Origin: Salinibacterium sp.
GTDB taxonomy: Bacteria; Actinomycetota; Actinomycetes; Actinomycetales; Microbacteriaceae
Assembly: GCA_025352485.1 (NCBI GenBank)
Contig: JANXTJ010000321.1
Span: 1 to 5,455 of the forward strand
Length of the DNA stretch: 5,455 nt
Reading direction: 5' to 3'
The position numbers and the translations under genes were made by a program. The first letter of the stretch is position 1; each line of letters begins with the position of its first letter. The notes under the pieces were generated by a model. That model searched no databases, had not been told where the DNA came from, and saw nothing but the letters and a program-made list of their open reading frames with translations. Shown here one piece after another: positions 1 through 5,017 of the stretch.

Positions 1-171
1 TATTGGCGCGGCGGCGTTATCTATATCAACCGCACCGACACCGCGCTGCTCGTTCCACGCCGTTTCGGGCTGGGCTGGACGCTCAACGCCGGTAATCCGC
101 GGGCCCTCATTCTGTTGGCGGGGATACTCGCCGTGATCGGCATGATCGTCACACTCCGGTTCGCCGGCTGA
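1..171 (+). CDS. C-terminal end of a DUF5808-like integral membrane protein (5' end outside window)
   Basis: This is an open frame from the first base to a TGA at 169-171, giving the last 56 residues of a protein that starts upstream. Residues 1-29 (YWRGGVIYIN, then VPRRFGLGWTLNA at 18-30) match the pattern I recall for the DUF5808 tail: an aromatic/Gly start, a Y-x-N-x-x-D segment, then VP(K/R)RFGxGWTxN. Such tails often end DUF1648/SdpI-like multi-pass membrane proteins. Residues about 35-52 (ALILLAGILAVIGMIVTL) form a clear membrane helix, and the protein ends four residues later. The function of the family is unknown; a membrane or regulatory role is only a guess. The gene is followed by an inverted-repeat terminator 17 nt after the stop. 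The coding call is firm; the family name is from motif memory. Confidence 0.8.
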   Translation, partial: YWRGGVIYINRTDTALLVPRRFGLGWTLNAGNPRALILLAGILAVIGMIVTLRFAG

Positions 172-188
172 CCACCGGGGAATGAGGA

Positions 189-219
189 AAGGCCCGGAAT
201 CTCAACGATTCCGGGCCTT
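189..219. terminator. Bidirectional rho-independent terminator
   Basis: A perfect 13-bp inverted repeat (arms 189-201 and 207-219, core GGCCCGGAATC) is separated by a 5-nt loop (TCAAC). On the minus strand the stem is followed by TTTCCTCATT, a usable though broken T tract, so it suits the tRNA-Ala ending at 225. On the plus strand the stem ends in CCTT followed by CTGTGTGG, a poor T tract, but it lies 17 nt after the stop of the plus-strand membrane gene. It most likely serves both converging units. Confidence 0.85.
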
Positions 220-224
220 CTGTG

Positions 225-298
225 TGGATCCAATCGGATTCGAACCGATGACCCCCTGCATGCCATGCAGGTGCGCTACCGGGCTGCGCCATGGACCC
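225..298 (-). tRNA. tRNA-Ala, anticodon GGC
   Basis: The reverse complement folds as a complete 74-nt cloverleaf. It has acceptor GGGTCCA/TGGATCC, D stem GCGC/GCGC with AGCCCGGTA loop, anticodon stem CCTGC/GCAGG with loop ATGGCAT (anticodon GGC), a 5-nt variable region GGGTC, and T stem ATCGG/CCGAT with loop TTCGAAT. The discriminator is A. Acceptor position 3 is G and position 70 is T, so the transcript has the G3-U70 wobble pair that alanyl-tRNA synthetase recognises, which supports the anticodon assignment. The genome does not encode the CCA end (the next bases are CAC), so CCA must be added after transcription. It is transcribed toward the terminator at 189-219 and away from the gene at 374. 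Confidence 0.97.
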
Positions 299-303
299 TC
301 ACA

Positions 304-319
304 TTGTCTCGAAAGACAA
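304..319. repeat. 16-bp perfect palindrome next to the tRNA 5' end
   Basis: TTGTCT, a 4-nt spacer CGAA, then AGACAA: a perfect 6-bp inverted repeat that begins 5 nt upstream of the tRNA-Ala 5' end. Read on the minus strand it would form a hairpin with a TTCG (UUCG) tetraloop in the tRNA leader. It could be a leader hairpin affecting 5' processing, a repressor operator in the divergent spacer, or chance. Nothing here decides among these. Confidence 0.4.
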
Positions 320-326
320 CTTCTAA

Positions 327-355
327 AGATTACTACACAACCGCGCGGGCGCGAA
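327..355 (-). promoter_or_regulatory. Tentative promoter for tRNA-Ala
   Basis: On the minus strand a -10-like TAATCT (327-332) lies 17 nt from a weak -35-like TTCGCG (350-355). Initiation about 7 nt downstream would give a leader of roughly 20-25 nt containing the TTGTCT/AGACAA hairpin before the tRNA. The -10 is a fair match and the -35 is poor, so this is a best guess within a 75-nt spacer that must hold a tRNA promoter unless transcription comes from elsewhere. Confidence 0.3.
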
Positions 356-373
356 CCCGACGAGAATTGGTCC

Positions 374-931
374 ATGGCGCCCGAACCAATCACCGTCTCC
401 ATCATCCGCCGCGTCGACCCGGAGCGCGCCAAGGAAGTCGCGGCATGGGCGCGGGCCGGGCAAGACCTGCTCAGCGCCTCCCCCGGCTACCTCGGGTCGG
501 GATGGGTGAGGCCGGATCCGGACAGCCCCGAGTGGCACATGCTGTTCCGATTTGCGGATGCGGCATCGCTCGACACCTGGCAGAAATCGCCGGAGCGAGC
601 ATGGTGGGTCGCGTCGGCCCTCGGAATGGTGGAGCACTCCCCCGAGGAACGACGCACCGGCATCGAGGGCTGGTTTGACGCGCCATCCTCGGTCGAGGTG
701 ATCGTGCCCGCGGCATCCGCTCCCCCGCGCTGGAAGCAGATGATCTCGATCTTCCTGGTGTTCTTCCCGCTGAGCCTGATCGCGAACTGGGCGCTTCCCC
801 CGCTGACGCACGACTGGCCGCTCGTGTTCCGGGTGCTGCTGTCGGTCTTACTGGTCTCGCCGGTCATGACCTATCTAGCCATGCCGCTCGTCACCCGCGC
901 CCTACGGCCGTGGTTGCACAAAAGCCGTTAG
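374..931 (+). CDS. ABM-fold protein with two C-terminal membrane helices (COG3224-like)
   Basis: This is a 185-residue protein. Residues about 5-102 look like one antibiotic biosynthesis monooxygenase (dimeric alpha-beta barrel) domain: ITVSIIRRVDPERAKEVAAW, a central SPGYLGSGW, WHMLFRFADAASLDTW, and a closing TGIEGWFD (95-102). After a short linker come PPRWK (117-121), a membrane helix at about 122-141, a second at about 149-171, and the end MPLVTRALRPWL. This layout matches what I recall of the COG3224 membrane-anchored ABM group, whose substrate is unknown; true monooxygenase activity is not shown. The ATG at 374 is chosen because the same frame farther upstream runs through the tRNA; a weak GAG purine run lies 9 nt before it. 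It converges with rsfS, with 37 nt between stops. It is probably transcribed alone from the spacer shared with tRNA-Ala. Confidence 0.9.
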   Translation: MAPEPITVSIIRRVDPERAKEVAAWARAGQDLLSASPGYLGSGWVRPDPDSPEWHMLFRFADAASLDTWQKSPERAWWVASALGMVEHSPEERRTGIEGWFDAPSSVEVIVPAASAPPRWKQMISIFLVFFPLSLIANWALPPLTHDWPLVFRVLLSVLLVSPVMTYLAMPLVTRALRPWLHKSR

Positions 932-938
932 GACCGCG

Positions 939-983
939 CTACTCCGCTGATTTCTGCTTCGCCGACTTCTACTCGGCCGACTT
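939..983 (-). repeat. Three degenerate 15-nt tandem units spanning the rsfS stop codon
   Basis: Read on the minus strand, three consecutive 15-nt units are AAGTCGGCCGAGTAG (983-969), AAGTCGGCGAAGCAG (968-954) and AAATCAGCGGAGTAG (953-939). Units 1 and 2 differ at 3 of 15 positions, and units 2 and 3 at 4. All are in the rsfS frame and translate as KSAE-stop, KSAKQ, KSAE-stop. The first TAG is the annotated rsfS stop; the second lies 30 nt further on. The array therefore looks like a pentapeptide-repeat tail interrupted by a CAG-to-TAG change. Confidence 0.75.
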
Positions 984-1346
984 TGCGACCGGAAGCTCCA
1001 GCGCAATCGCCGGGCAGTCTTTCCAGAGCCGCTCGAGGGAGTAGTACATGCGGTCTTCCTCGTGGAAGATGTGCGCAACGATATCCCCGAAATCGAGCAG
1101 GATCCAGCGACCCTCGGCCCGCCCTTCGCGGCGAATGGTCTTGACCCCGGCTTCGATCATCTTGTCTTCAATCTCGCCGGCGATGGCCTGCACGTTGCGC
1201 TCGTTGCGCCCCGTCGCGAGGAAGAAAATGTCGGTAAGCGGAAGCGGACCGGACACGTCAAGAGCGACGAGGTCCTCAGCTTGCTTGGAGTCGGCGGCAA
1301 GAGCCACCACGTTCAGAAGCTCGCGGGCGCGAGGCGATGCAGTCAC
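969..1346 (-). CDS. rsfS: Ribosomal silencing factor RsfS (YbeB/Iojap family)
   Basis: This is a 125-residue cytoplasmic protein of normal length for RsfS. The family binds ribosomal protein uL14 on the 50S subunit and blocks joining with 30S, lowering translation in starvation or stationary phase. Family signatures are visible: VALDVSGPLPLTDIFFLATG (27-46), NVQAIAGEIEDKM (51-63), then EGRAEGRWILLDFGDIVAHIF (74-94) and R99-M-Y-Y-S-L-E-R-L-W108. The start is GTG at 1344-1346, with AAGGA 4 nt upstream; an overlapping ATG two bases away is followed at once by a stop. The C-terminus AKSAE lies inside a 15-nt repeat array that continues past the stop. It is the last gene of the minus-strand cluster, 41 nt after the preceding stop, and no convincing terminator hairpin follows it. 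Confidence 0.97.
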   Translation of the reverse strand: MTASPRARELLNVVALAADSKQAEDLVALDVSGPLPLTDIFFLATGRNERNVQAIAGEIEDKMIEAGVKTIRREGRAEGRWILLDFGDIVAHIFHEEDRMYYSLERLWKDCPAIALELPVAKSAE

Positions 1347-1350
1347 ATGA

Positions 1351-1355
1351 TCCTT
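1351..1355 (-). promoter_or_regulatory. Ribosome binding site of rsfS (supports GTG start)
   Basis: AAGGA on the minus strand is followed by TCAT and then the GTG start, a spacing of 4 nt. This supports GTG at 1346 as the initiation codon and shows that rsfS has its own binding site despite its place in the cluster. Confidence 0.6.
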
Positions 1356-1387
1356 AGTAGAGGGGAGGAAAAAGAAGCTGTCACGGG

Positions 1388-2872
1388 TCAGAAAATTTTG
1401 AACACGAACGCAGCAACGAGCAGTCCGGCGACGACGACAGCGAGCGACGAAGCGGAAATCAGGAGAACGGTGAGAAGGCGGGTGCCCTTCGGCCGTTGGG
1501 TGTGTGTGACGCCGTGCCCGTTTTGGTGGGTACTGACGGCCTTGATGGCGCGCACCGGCTGGGAATCGGTCGAGATGACCTCATGGTCATTCAACTCGAA
1601 GAGACTGTCAATTCCGGCGTGCTCCATTTGACCGGATGCGCCGGTCGAGCTGAGCGTGTGCGGCAGGTCGATCGACCCGGTCAGCATGACCTCGCCAGTG
1701 CTGGTGAGCGGGCCGCGGATGTCGCTGCCCAGCGGAATCGCCGGCAGCACGAGAGCGTGGGTGGCAGATGAGCCGCTGCCGACCCTGCGGTTGATGGTGG
1801 TCTCGATCTCGTCATCGTCGACATCGGCCATCGTCGACCAATGGCCAACCGGTGGGCGCCACGCAGCGGGCTCCTCGACCACGGCCGACTCCACCACGAT
1901 TTGCTCTCGCGCCAGCTGCGCCGCCAGAGGCTCGGCGGGCTGCAGTTGTGACCACGAGAACGGGGCTGCGGCGGCCGCCGCGACCGGAGCCTCGGCGATC
2001 GCGGGCTCTGCGATCGGGGCCTCCGCTGCGGGAAAGTTCCACCCGGCGGGGGCATTCTGGAGGGAGTCGTCAGTCACGCCGGCGTGCTGCACGGCAGACT
2101 CGGTCTGCTGGGCCATCAGCGCACGAAATTCACGGCGCGAGAGGGTCTGCTCATTGAATTCGGGTCGCAAAACCTGTGGTTCCGCGTCGTCATGCGTAGC
2201 CGCGGCCGGGACCGGGGCAGCAGCCGGGGCCGATTCCTGAGGCCTCAAGAACGCGGGCGCGGCCGGGAAGGCCACGGGCTGAGCGGCAGAAGGCGGCACC
2301 ACGATGATGGGCGGGGCCGCGTACTGCTGCGGCACCTGCGAGATAGGGGCGGCCGGGGCGACGGGGAACGACGAGTCTTCGCGCGCCTCGGTCTGGTACC
2401 CGAGGTCGGCGGGGGGAGCCGCACTGGCCCACGCCGGCGGCGCCACACGCCCGGTGCCGTGCTCGACGCGGGCACCCTCCGGGCTGAAGTCACGAACCCG
2501 GAAACCCTGGTCGCCCTGAGGCTCTGGCACGATCGGCTGCTGCGCCTCGCGCGCGTCTAACCTGCTGCGGAAGGCCTGCGGTTCATAGCTCGGGGCCGAC
2601 GGCGGGCGGGATGCCGTCACGACGTTCGGCGATTGATAGTTCGGCGATTCGGCTGCGGGCGGCGGCGGGCTGGCAAGCTGGGCGCGGCGGCCGGTCACGA
2701 CGGGCTCGGGTTGCGGCGTGGCTGCTATGGGTACAACGGATGCGACCGGAGCCGCCGCGGCGGGCTGGGCCGGAAACTCGGTGAAGCTGGCGGGGACAGC
2801 TGTGCCTTCGCCGCGCTCACTCTGTCGAGCCGCGCGGCGCGATAGCGGCTGCGGGTCTTGGAAAGTGGTCAT
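1388..2872 (-). CDS. Ala/Pro-rich disordered protein with C-terminal membrane anchor, function unknown
   Basis: This is a 494-residue protein of unknown function. Residues 1-335 are low complexity, rich in Ala, Pro, Val and Gln, and probably disordered. They contain two similar basic motifs, PLSRRAARQ (9-17) and TLSRREFRALM (243-253). Residues about 338-448 are more complex and look like the conserved part: WRPPVGHWSTM, NRRVGSGSSATHALVLPAIP, GPLTSTGEVMLTGSIDLP and PVRAIKAVSTH. A basic stretch (QRPKGTR, 459-465) precedes one membrane helix at about 466-490, and the protein ends in FKIF. By the positive-inside rule the long N-terminal part should be cytoplasmic, making it a tail-anchored protein. 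There is no signal peptide. The ATG overlaps the nadD stop by 4 nt (ATGA), and GGAG lies 6 nt upstream, so translation is coupled to nadD. I recall similar genes in other Microbacteriaceae, but no known domain. Confidence 0.88.
   Translation of the reverse strand: MTTFQDPQPLSRRAARQSERGEGTAVPASFTEFPAQPAAAAPVASVVPIAATPQPEPVVTGRRAQLASPPPPAAESPNYQSPNVVTASRPPSAPSYEPQAFRSRLDAREAQQPIVPEPQGDQGFRVRDFSPEGARVEHGTGRVAPPAWASAAPPADLGYQTEAREDSSFPVAPAAPISQVPQQYAAPPIIVVPPSAAQPVAFPAAPAFLRPQESAPAAAPVPAAATHDDAEPQVLRPEFNEQTLSRREFRALMAQQTESAVQHAGVTDDSLQNAPAGWNFPAAEAPIAEPAIAEAPVAAAAAAPFSWSQLQPAEPLAAQLAREQIVVESAVVEEPAAWRPPVGHWSTMADVDDDEIETTINRRVGSGSSATHALVLPAIPLGSDIRGPLTSTGEVMLTGSIDLPHTLSSTGASGQMEHAGIDSLFELNDHEVISTDSQPVRAIKAVSTHQNGHGVTHTQRPKGTRLLTVLLISASSLAVVVAGLLVAAFVFKIF
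2869..2872 (-). other. ATGA stop/start overlap of nadD and the 494-aa gene
   Basis: The TGA ending nadD and the ATG of the next gene share four bases (ATGA on the minus strand). This arrangement usually means translational coupling by terminating ribosomes and shows that the two genes share a transcript. Confidence 0.9.
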
Positions 2873-3471
2873 GGAATGCTCCGATACAAGTGGTGCTTGG
2901 CGATGTATTGGACAACTCCGTCAGGAACCAAATACCAGACCGGGAACCCCCGACTGACCCTGCTTCGACAGTCCGTAGACGATATCGCCAGCGCCGGCAC
3001 TTCTAGCGAGCTTACGCCCTGCTCTGGTAAACCGCCAATGGCGAGAGTGTGCCCTGGGCGCGAAACGGCCACAAAATGCGCGAGATTCCAGACATCCTTG
3101 ACGTCTTTCCACTCGAGGATCTGGGCGACGGCGTCGGCCCCTGTAATGAAGAAGAGGTCGGCGTCCGGGCGTGAACGGCGAACATCGCGGAGGGTATCGA
3201 TCGTGTAGGTGGGGCCATCGCGCTCAATGTCGACTCGGCTCACCGTGAAGCGAGGATTGGCCGCCGTCGCAATCACCGCCATGAGATAGCGGTGCTCGCC
3301 CTCGGTGACGCTGCTCTTCATCCACGGCTCGCCGGTGGGAACGAAGATTACCTCGTCGAGGTCAAATTTCTGCTGCACCTCGCTCGCGGCCACGAGGTGA
3401 CCGTTGTGGATGGGGTCGAACGTTCCGCCCATGACCCCGATACGCGCACGTCGCGGTGCTTCGTCCGTCAT
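2869..3471 (-). CDS. nadD: Nicotinate-nucleotide adenylyltransferase
   Basis: This is a 200-residue cytoplasmic enzyme that joins nicotinate mononucleotide and ATP to nicotinate adenine dinucleotide plus pyrophosphate, a step of NAD synthesis. The nucleotidyltransferase signature GGTFDPIHNGHL is at residues 15-26, with the HxGH motif. Other family marks are FVPTGEPWMK (43-52, the actinobacterial form of the usual P-x-H-K region), DGPTYTIDTL (85-94), FITGADA (108-114) and ISSTDCRSR (163-171), followed by VWYLVPDGVVQYIAKHHLY. Length is typical. The ATG at 3471 is 9 nt after the stop of the 68-aa gene and has no good Shine-Dalgarno sequence (GCCCCTCAGC precedes it), so it may depend on reinitiation after the upstream gene. 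Its stop overlaps the next gene by 4 nt. Confidence 0.97.
   Translation of the reverse strand: MTDEAPRRARIGVMGGTFDPIHNGHLVAASEVQQKFDLDEVIFVPTGEPWMKSSVTEGEHRYLMAVIATAANPRFTVSRVDIERDGPTYTIDTLRDVRRSRPDADLFFITGADAVAQILEWKDVKDVWNLAHFVAVSRPGHTLAIGGLPEQGVSSLEVPALAISSTDCRSRVSRGFPVWYLVPDGVVQYIAKHHLYRSIP
2879..2882 (-). promoter_or_regulatory. Ribosome binding site of the 494-aa gene, inside nadD
   Basis: GGAG on the minus strand lies 6 nt before the ATG at 2872, within the last codons of nadD. The spacing is good and supports the chosen start, so the gene can be translated by coupling and by its own site. Confidence 0.6.
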
Positions 3472-3480
3472 GCTGAGGGG

Positions 3481-3687
3481 CTAGTGGCCCGCGCCGTGTG
3501 CCTCTGCGCCGTGTGCCGCTTTGCCGCCGGTCTTGTCGCTGTGGCGGTTGGCGACGTCGCGGAAACTCCACGACACGAACGCGAGGGCGGTGAAAACGAC
3601 CAGGGCGATGCCGGCGAAGGCGAGCGGCGGCATGATCAGCGGCGCAAGTTCTTCGGTAGCGGCCACGACATTGGCGAGCAGCGACAT
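3481..3687 (-). CDS. Small single-pass membrane protein with His-rich tail, function unknown
   Basis: This is a 68-residue protein. Residues 1-16 form a short N-terminal segment with two Glu. Residues about 17-40 (LIMPPLAFAGIALVVFTALAF followed by VSW) form one membrane helix, then SFRDVANRHSDKTGG (41-55) is basic and should be cytoplasmic. The tail AAHGAEAHGAGH (57-68) contains three His and a pentapeptide duplication. No signal-peptidase site is obvious, so it is probably a membrane-anchored small protein with its C-terminus inside. The ATG at 3687 has GGAG 6 nt upstream, an excellent binding site. It lies 30 nt after proA and 9 nt before nadD, in the same direction. I recall similar short proteins in this position in other Microbacteriaceae, which, with the good binding site, argues for a real gene. 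No function is known to me. Confidence 0.85.
   Translation of the reverse strand: MSLLANVVAATEELAPLIMPPLAFAGIALVVFTALAFVSWSFRDVANRHSDKTGGKAAHGAEAHGAGH
3491..3520 (-). repeat. Two 15-nt tandem units at the end of the 68-aa gene
   Basis: Two adjacent units, GCGCCGTGTGCCTCT (3491-3505) and GCGCCGTGTGCCGCT (3506-3520) as read on the plus strand, are identical at 14 of 15 positions. They are in frame and encode the repeated AHGA segment of the His-rich tail. Length and position (the extreme C-terminal codons) resemble the repeat at the end of rsfS, though the sequences are unrelated. Confidence 0.75.
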
Positions 3688-3693
3688 CTGTTT

Positions 3694-3697
3694 CTCC
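3694..3697 (-). promoter_or_regulatory. Ribosome binding site of the 68-aa gene
   Basis: GGAG (in CGGAGAAACAG on the minus strand) is 6 nt before the ATG at 3687. It is among the best-placed binding sites in the cluster and supports translation of this short gene. Confidence 0.65.
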
Positions 3698-3717
3698 GTT
3701 CGGTGTACCTATGAAGC

Positions 3718-4986
3718 CTACCGGCGCACCTGGCCGCTGCCGCGCACAACCCACTTGGTGCTGGTGAGCTCCGACAGCCCCATCGGACCGCGGGCGTGCA
3801 GCTTTTGAGTCGAGATTCCCACCTCGGCCCCGAAACCGAACTCACCGCCGTCGGTGAACCTGGTGGAGGCATTGACCATGACCACCGCCGAATCCACTTC
3901 GGCGAGAAACCGGTCGGCATTAGCCAGATCGTTGGTGATGATCGACTCGGTGTGCTGGGTCGAGTATCGGCGAATATGATCCAGTGCGCCATCGAGGTCG
4001 TCGACGACGGCCACGGCGATGTCGAGCGACATGTATTCGGTCGACCAGTCATCGTCGGTGGCGGGCAGGGCATCCGCAAATAGGGCGCGAACGCGATCGT
4101 CGGCGTGGATAGTCACCCCGGCGTCGCGCAGGCGAGCGAGCACAGGCGGCAGGAGACGTTCGGCGGATGCCGCGTGCACCAGTAGTGTCTCCAGCGCGTT
4201 ACAGACGCTCGGCCGTTGCACCTTCGCATTGTGCACAATCTCGACGGCATGCTCGAGATCGGCCGACTCGTCGAGAAAGATATGCACGACTCCGGCGCCG
4301 GTCTCGATGACCGGGACGGTTGACTGGGCGACCACGGAGTCGATGAGGCTGGCGGAGCCGCGCGGGATCAGCACGTCGACCAAGCCACGGGCGCGCATCA
4401 GGCGCTCAGCGCCATCCCGACCAAACTCGTCGATGGTCTGCACCGCCGCAACCGGCAGGCCCGCTAGCGCTAGCGCCGACTGGATCACATCGACGAGCAC
4501 GCTGTTGGTGTTTTCCGCCGCCGAACCGCCGCGCAGCACGACGGCATTGCCACTCTTCAGGGCAAGCACGGCGATGTCGATGGTGACATTGGGGCGGGCC
4601 TCGTAGATCGCACCGACGACACCGAACGGCACCCGAACCTGACTGAGCTGCAGGCCATTGGCGAGGGTCGAACCCCGCACGACGTCACCGATCGGGTCGG
4701 CCAGCGCGATGATCTCTCGCACCGCGTCGGCGAGGGCGGCCAGGCGTTTCTCATCGAGGCGCAACCTATCGAGCATGCCATCAGAGAGCCCATTCTCCCG
4801 GCCGGCGGCCACGTCGAGCGCGTTAGCCGCCACGATGCGGCTCTCGTTCTGCATGATCGCCGCGGCGATCGCCTCGAGGGCGGTATTCTTCTGCGCCGTG
4901 GTTGCCTGAGCGATCACTCTGGAGGCGTTCCGCGAGGCGGCCAGCTTCGCCGTGAAAGACGCGGTATCGAGGAGGGTGTCAGACAT
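3718..4986 (-). CDS. proA: Glutamate-5-semialdehyde dehydrogenase (gamma-glutamyl phosphate reductase)
   Basis: This is a 422-residue cytoplasmic enzyme, full length for the family. It reduces gamma-glutamyl phosphate with NADPH to glutamate 5-semialdehyde, the second step of proline synthesis, directly after ProB. Visible family marks are VPFGVVGAIYEARPNVTIDI (119-138), GNAVVLRGGSAA (146-157), VIETGAGVVHIFLD (226-239), the active-site region VQRPSVCNALETLLVH with catalytic Cys262, and the C-terminal block NASTRFTDGGEFGFGAEVGI (372-391) followed by HARGPMGL. The 230s motif reads GAGVVH where the better-known form is GxGNCH, a likely lineage variant rather than a loss, since Cys262 is intact. 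The ATG at 4986 is 31 nt after the proB stop and has no clear Shine-Dalgarno sequence; no better in-frame start is evident. Confidence 0.98.
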   Translation of the reverse strand: MSDTLLDTASFTAKLAASRNASRVIAQATTAQKNTALEAIAAAIMQNESRIVAANALDVAAGRENGLSDGMLDRLRLDEKRLAALADAVREIIALADPIGDVVRGSTLANGLQLSQVRVPFGVVGAIYEARPNVTIDIAVLALKSGNAVVLRGGSAAENTNSVLVDVIQSALALAGLPVAAVQTIDEFGRDGAERLMRARGLVDVLIPRGSASLIDSVVAQSTVPVIETGAGVVHIFLDESADLEHAVEIVHNAKVQRPSVCNALETLLVHAASAERLLPPVLARLRDAGVTIHADDRVRALFADALPATDDDWSTEYMSLDIAVAVVDDLDGALDHIRRYSTQHTESIITNDLANADRFLAEVDSAVVMVNASTRFTDGGEFGFGAEVGISTQKLHARGPMGLSELTSTKWVVRGSGQVRR

Positions 4987-5017
4987 GCGTCGAGTTTAGT
5001 GCGGTCACAAAACCGGT

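Noticed and set aside
182..373. An upstream in-frame extension of the ABM-like gene starting at 182
   Set aside because: The extension would translate the terminator and the whole tRNA-Ala antisense; the ABM domain begins right at the ATG at 374.
961..977. Hairpin GCCGA/TCGGC downstream of rsfS as a terminator
   Set aside because: Only a 5-bp stem with a 7-nt loop, no T tract on either strand, and it is partly explained by the 15-nt repeat units.
1346..1348. ATG as an rsfS start
   Set aside because: It is in another frame and is followed at once by TGA; the GTG at 1344-1346 leads into the conserved protein.
1347..1387. Terminator or promoter in the gap before rsfS
   Set aside because: A CTTTTTCC run is present on the minus strand but no stem precedes it, and no -10/-35 pair is convincing.
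1656..2240. A 194-codon plus-strand frame opposite the 494-aa gene
   Set aside because: Ser/Ala/Arg-rich translation without domain features, typical of GC-rich antisense frames; the minus-strand gene has a binding site, coupled start and membrane anchor.
4019..4606. A 195-codon plus-strand frame opposite proA
   Set aside because: It lies wholly antisense to a well-conserved proA, and its translation is Ser/Arg/Ala-rich without motifs.
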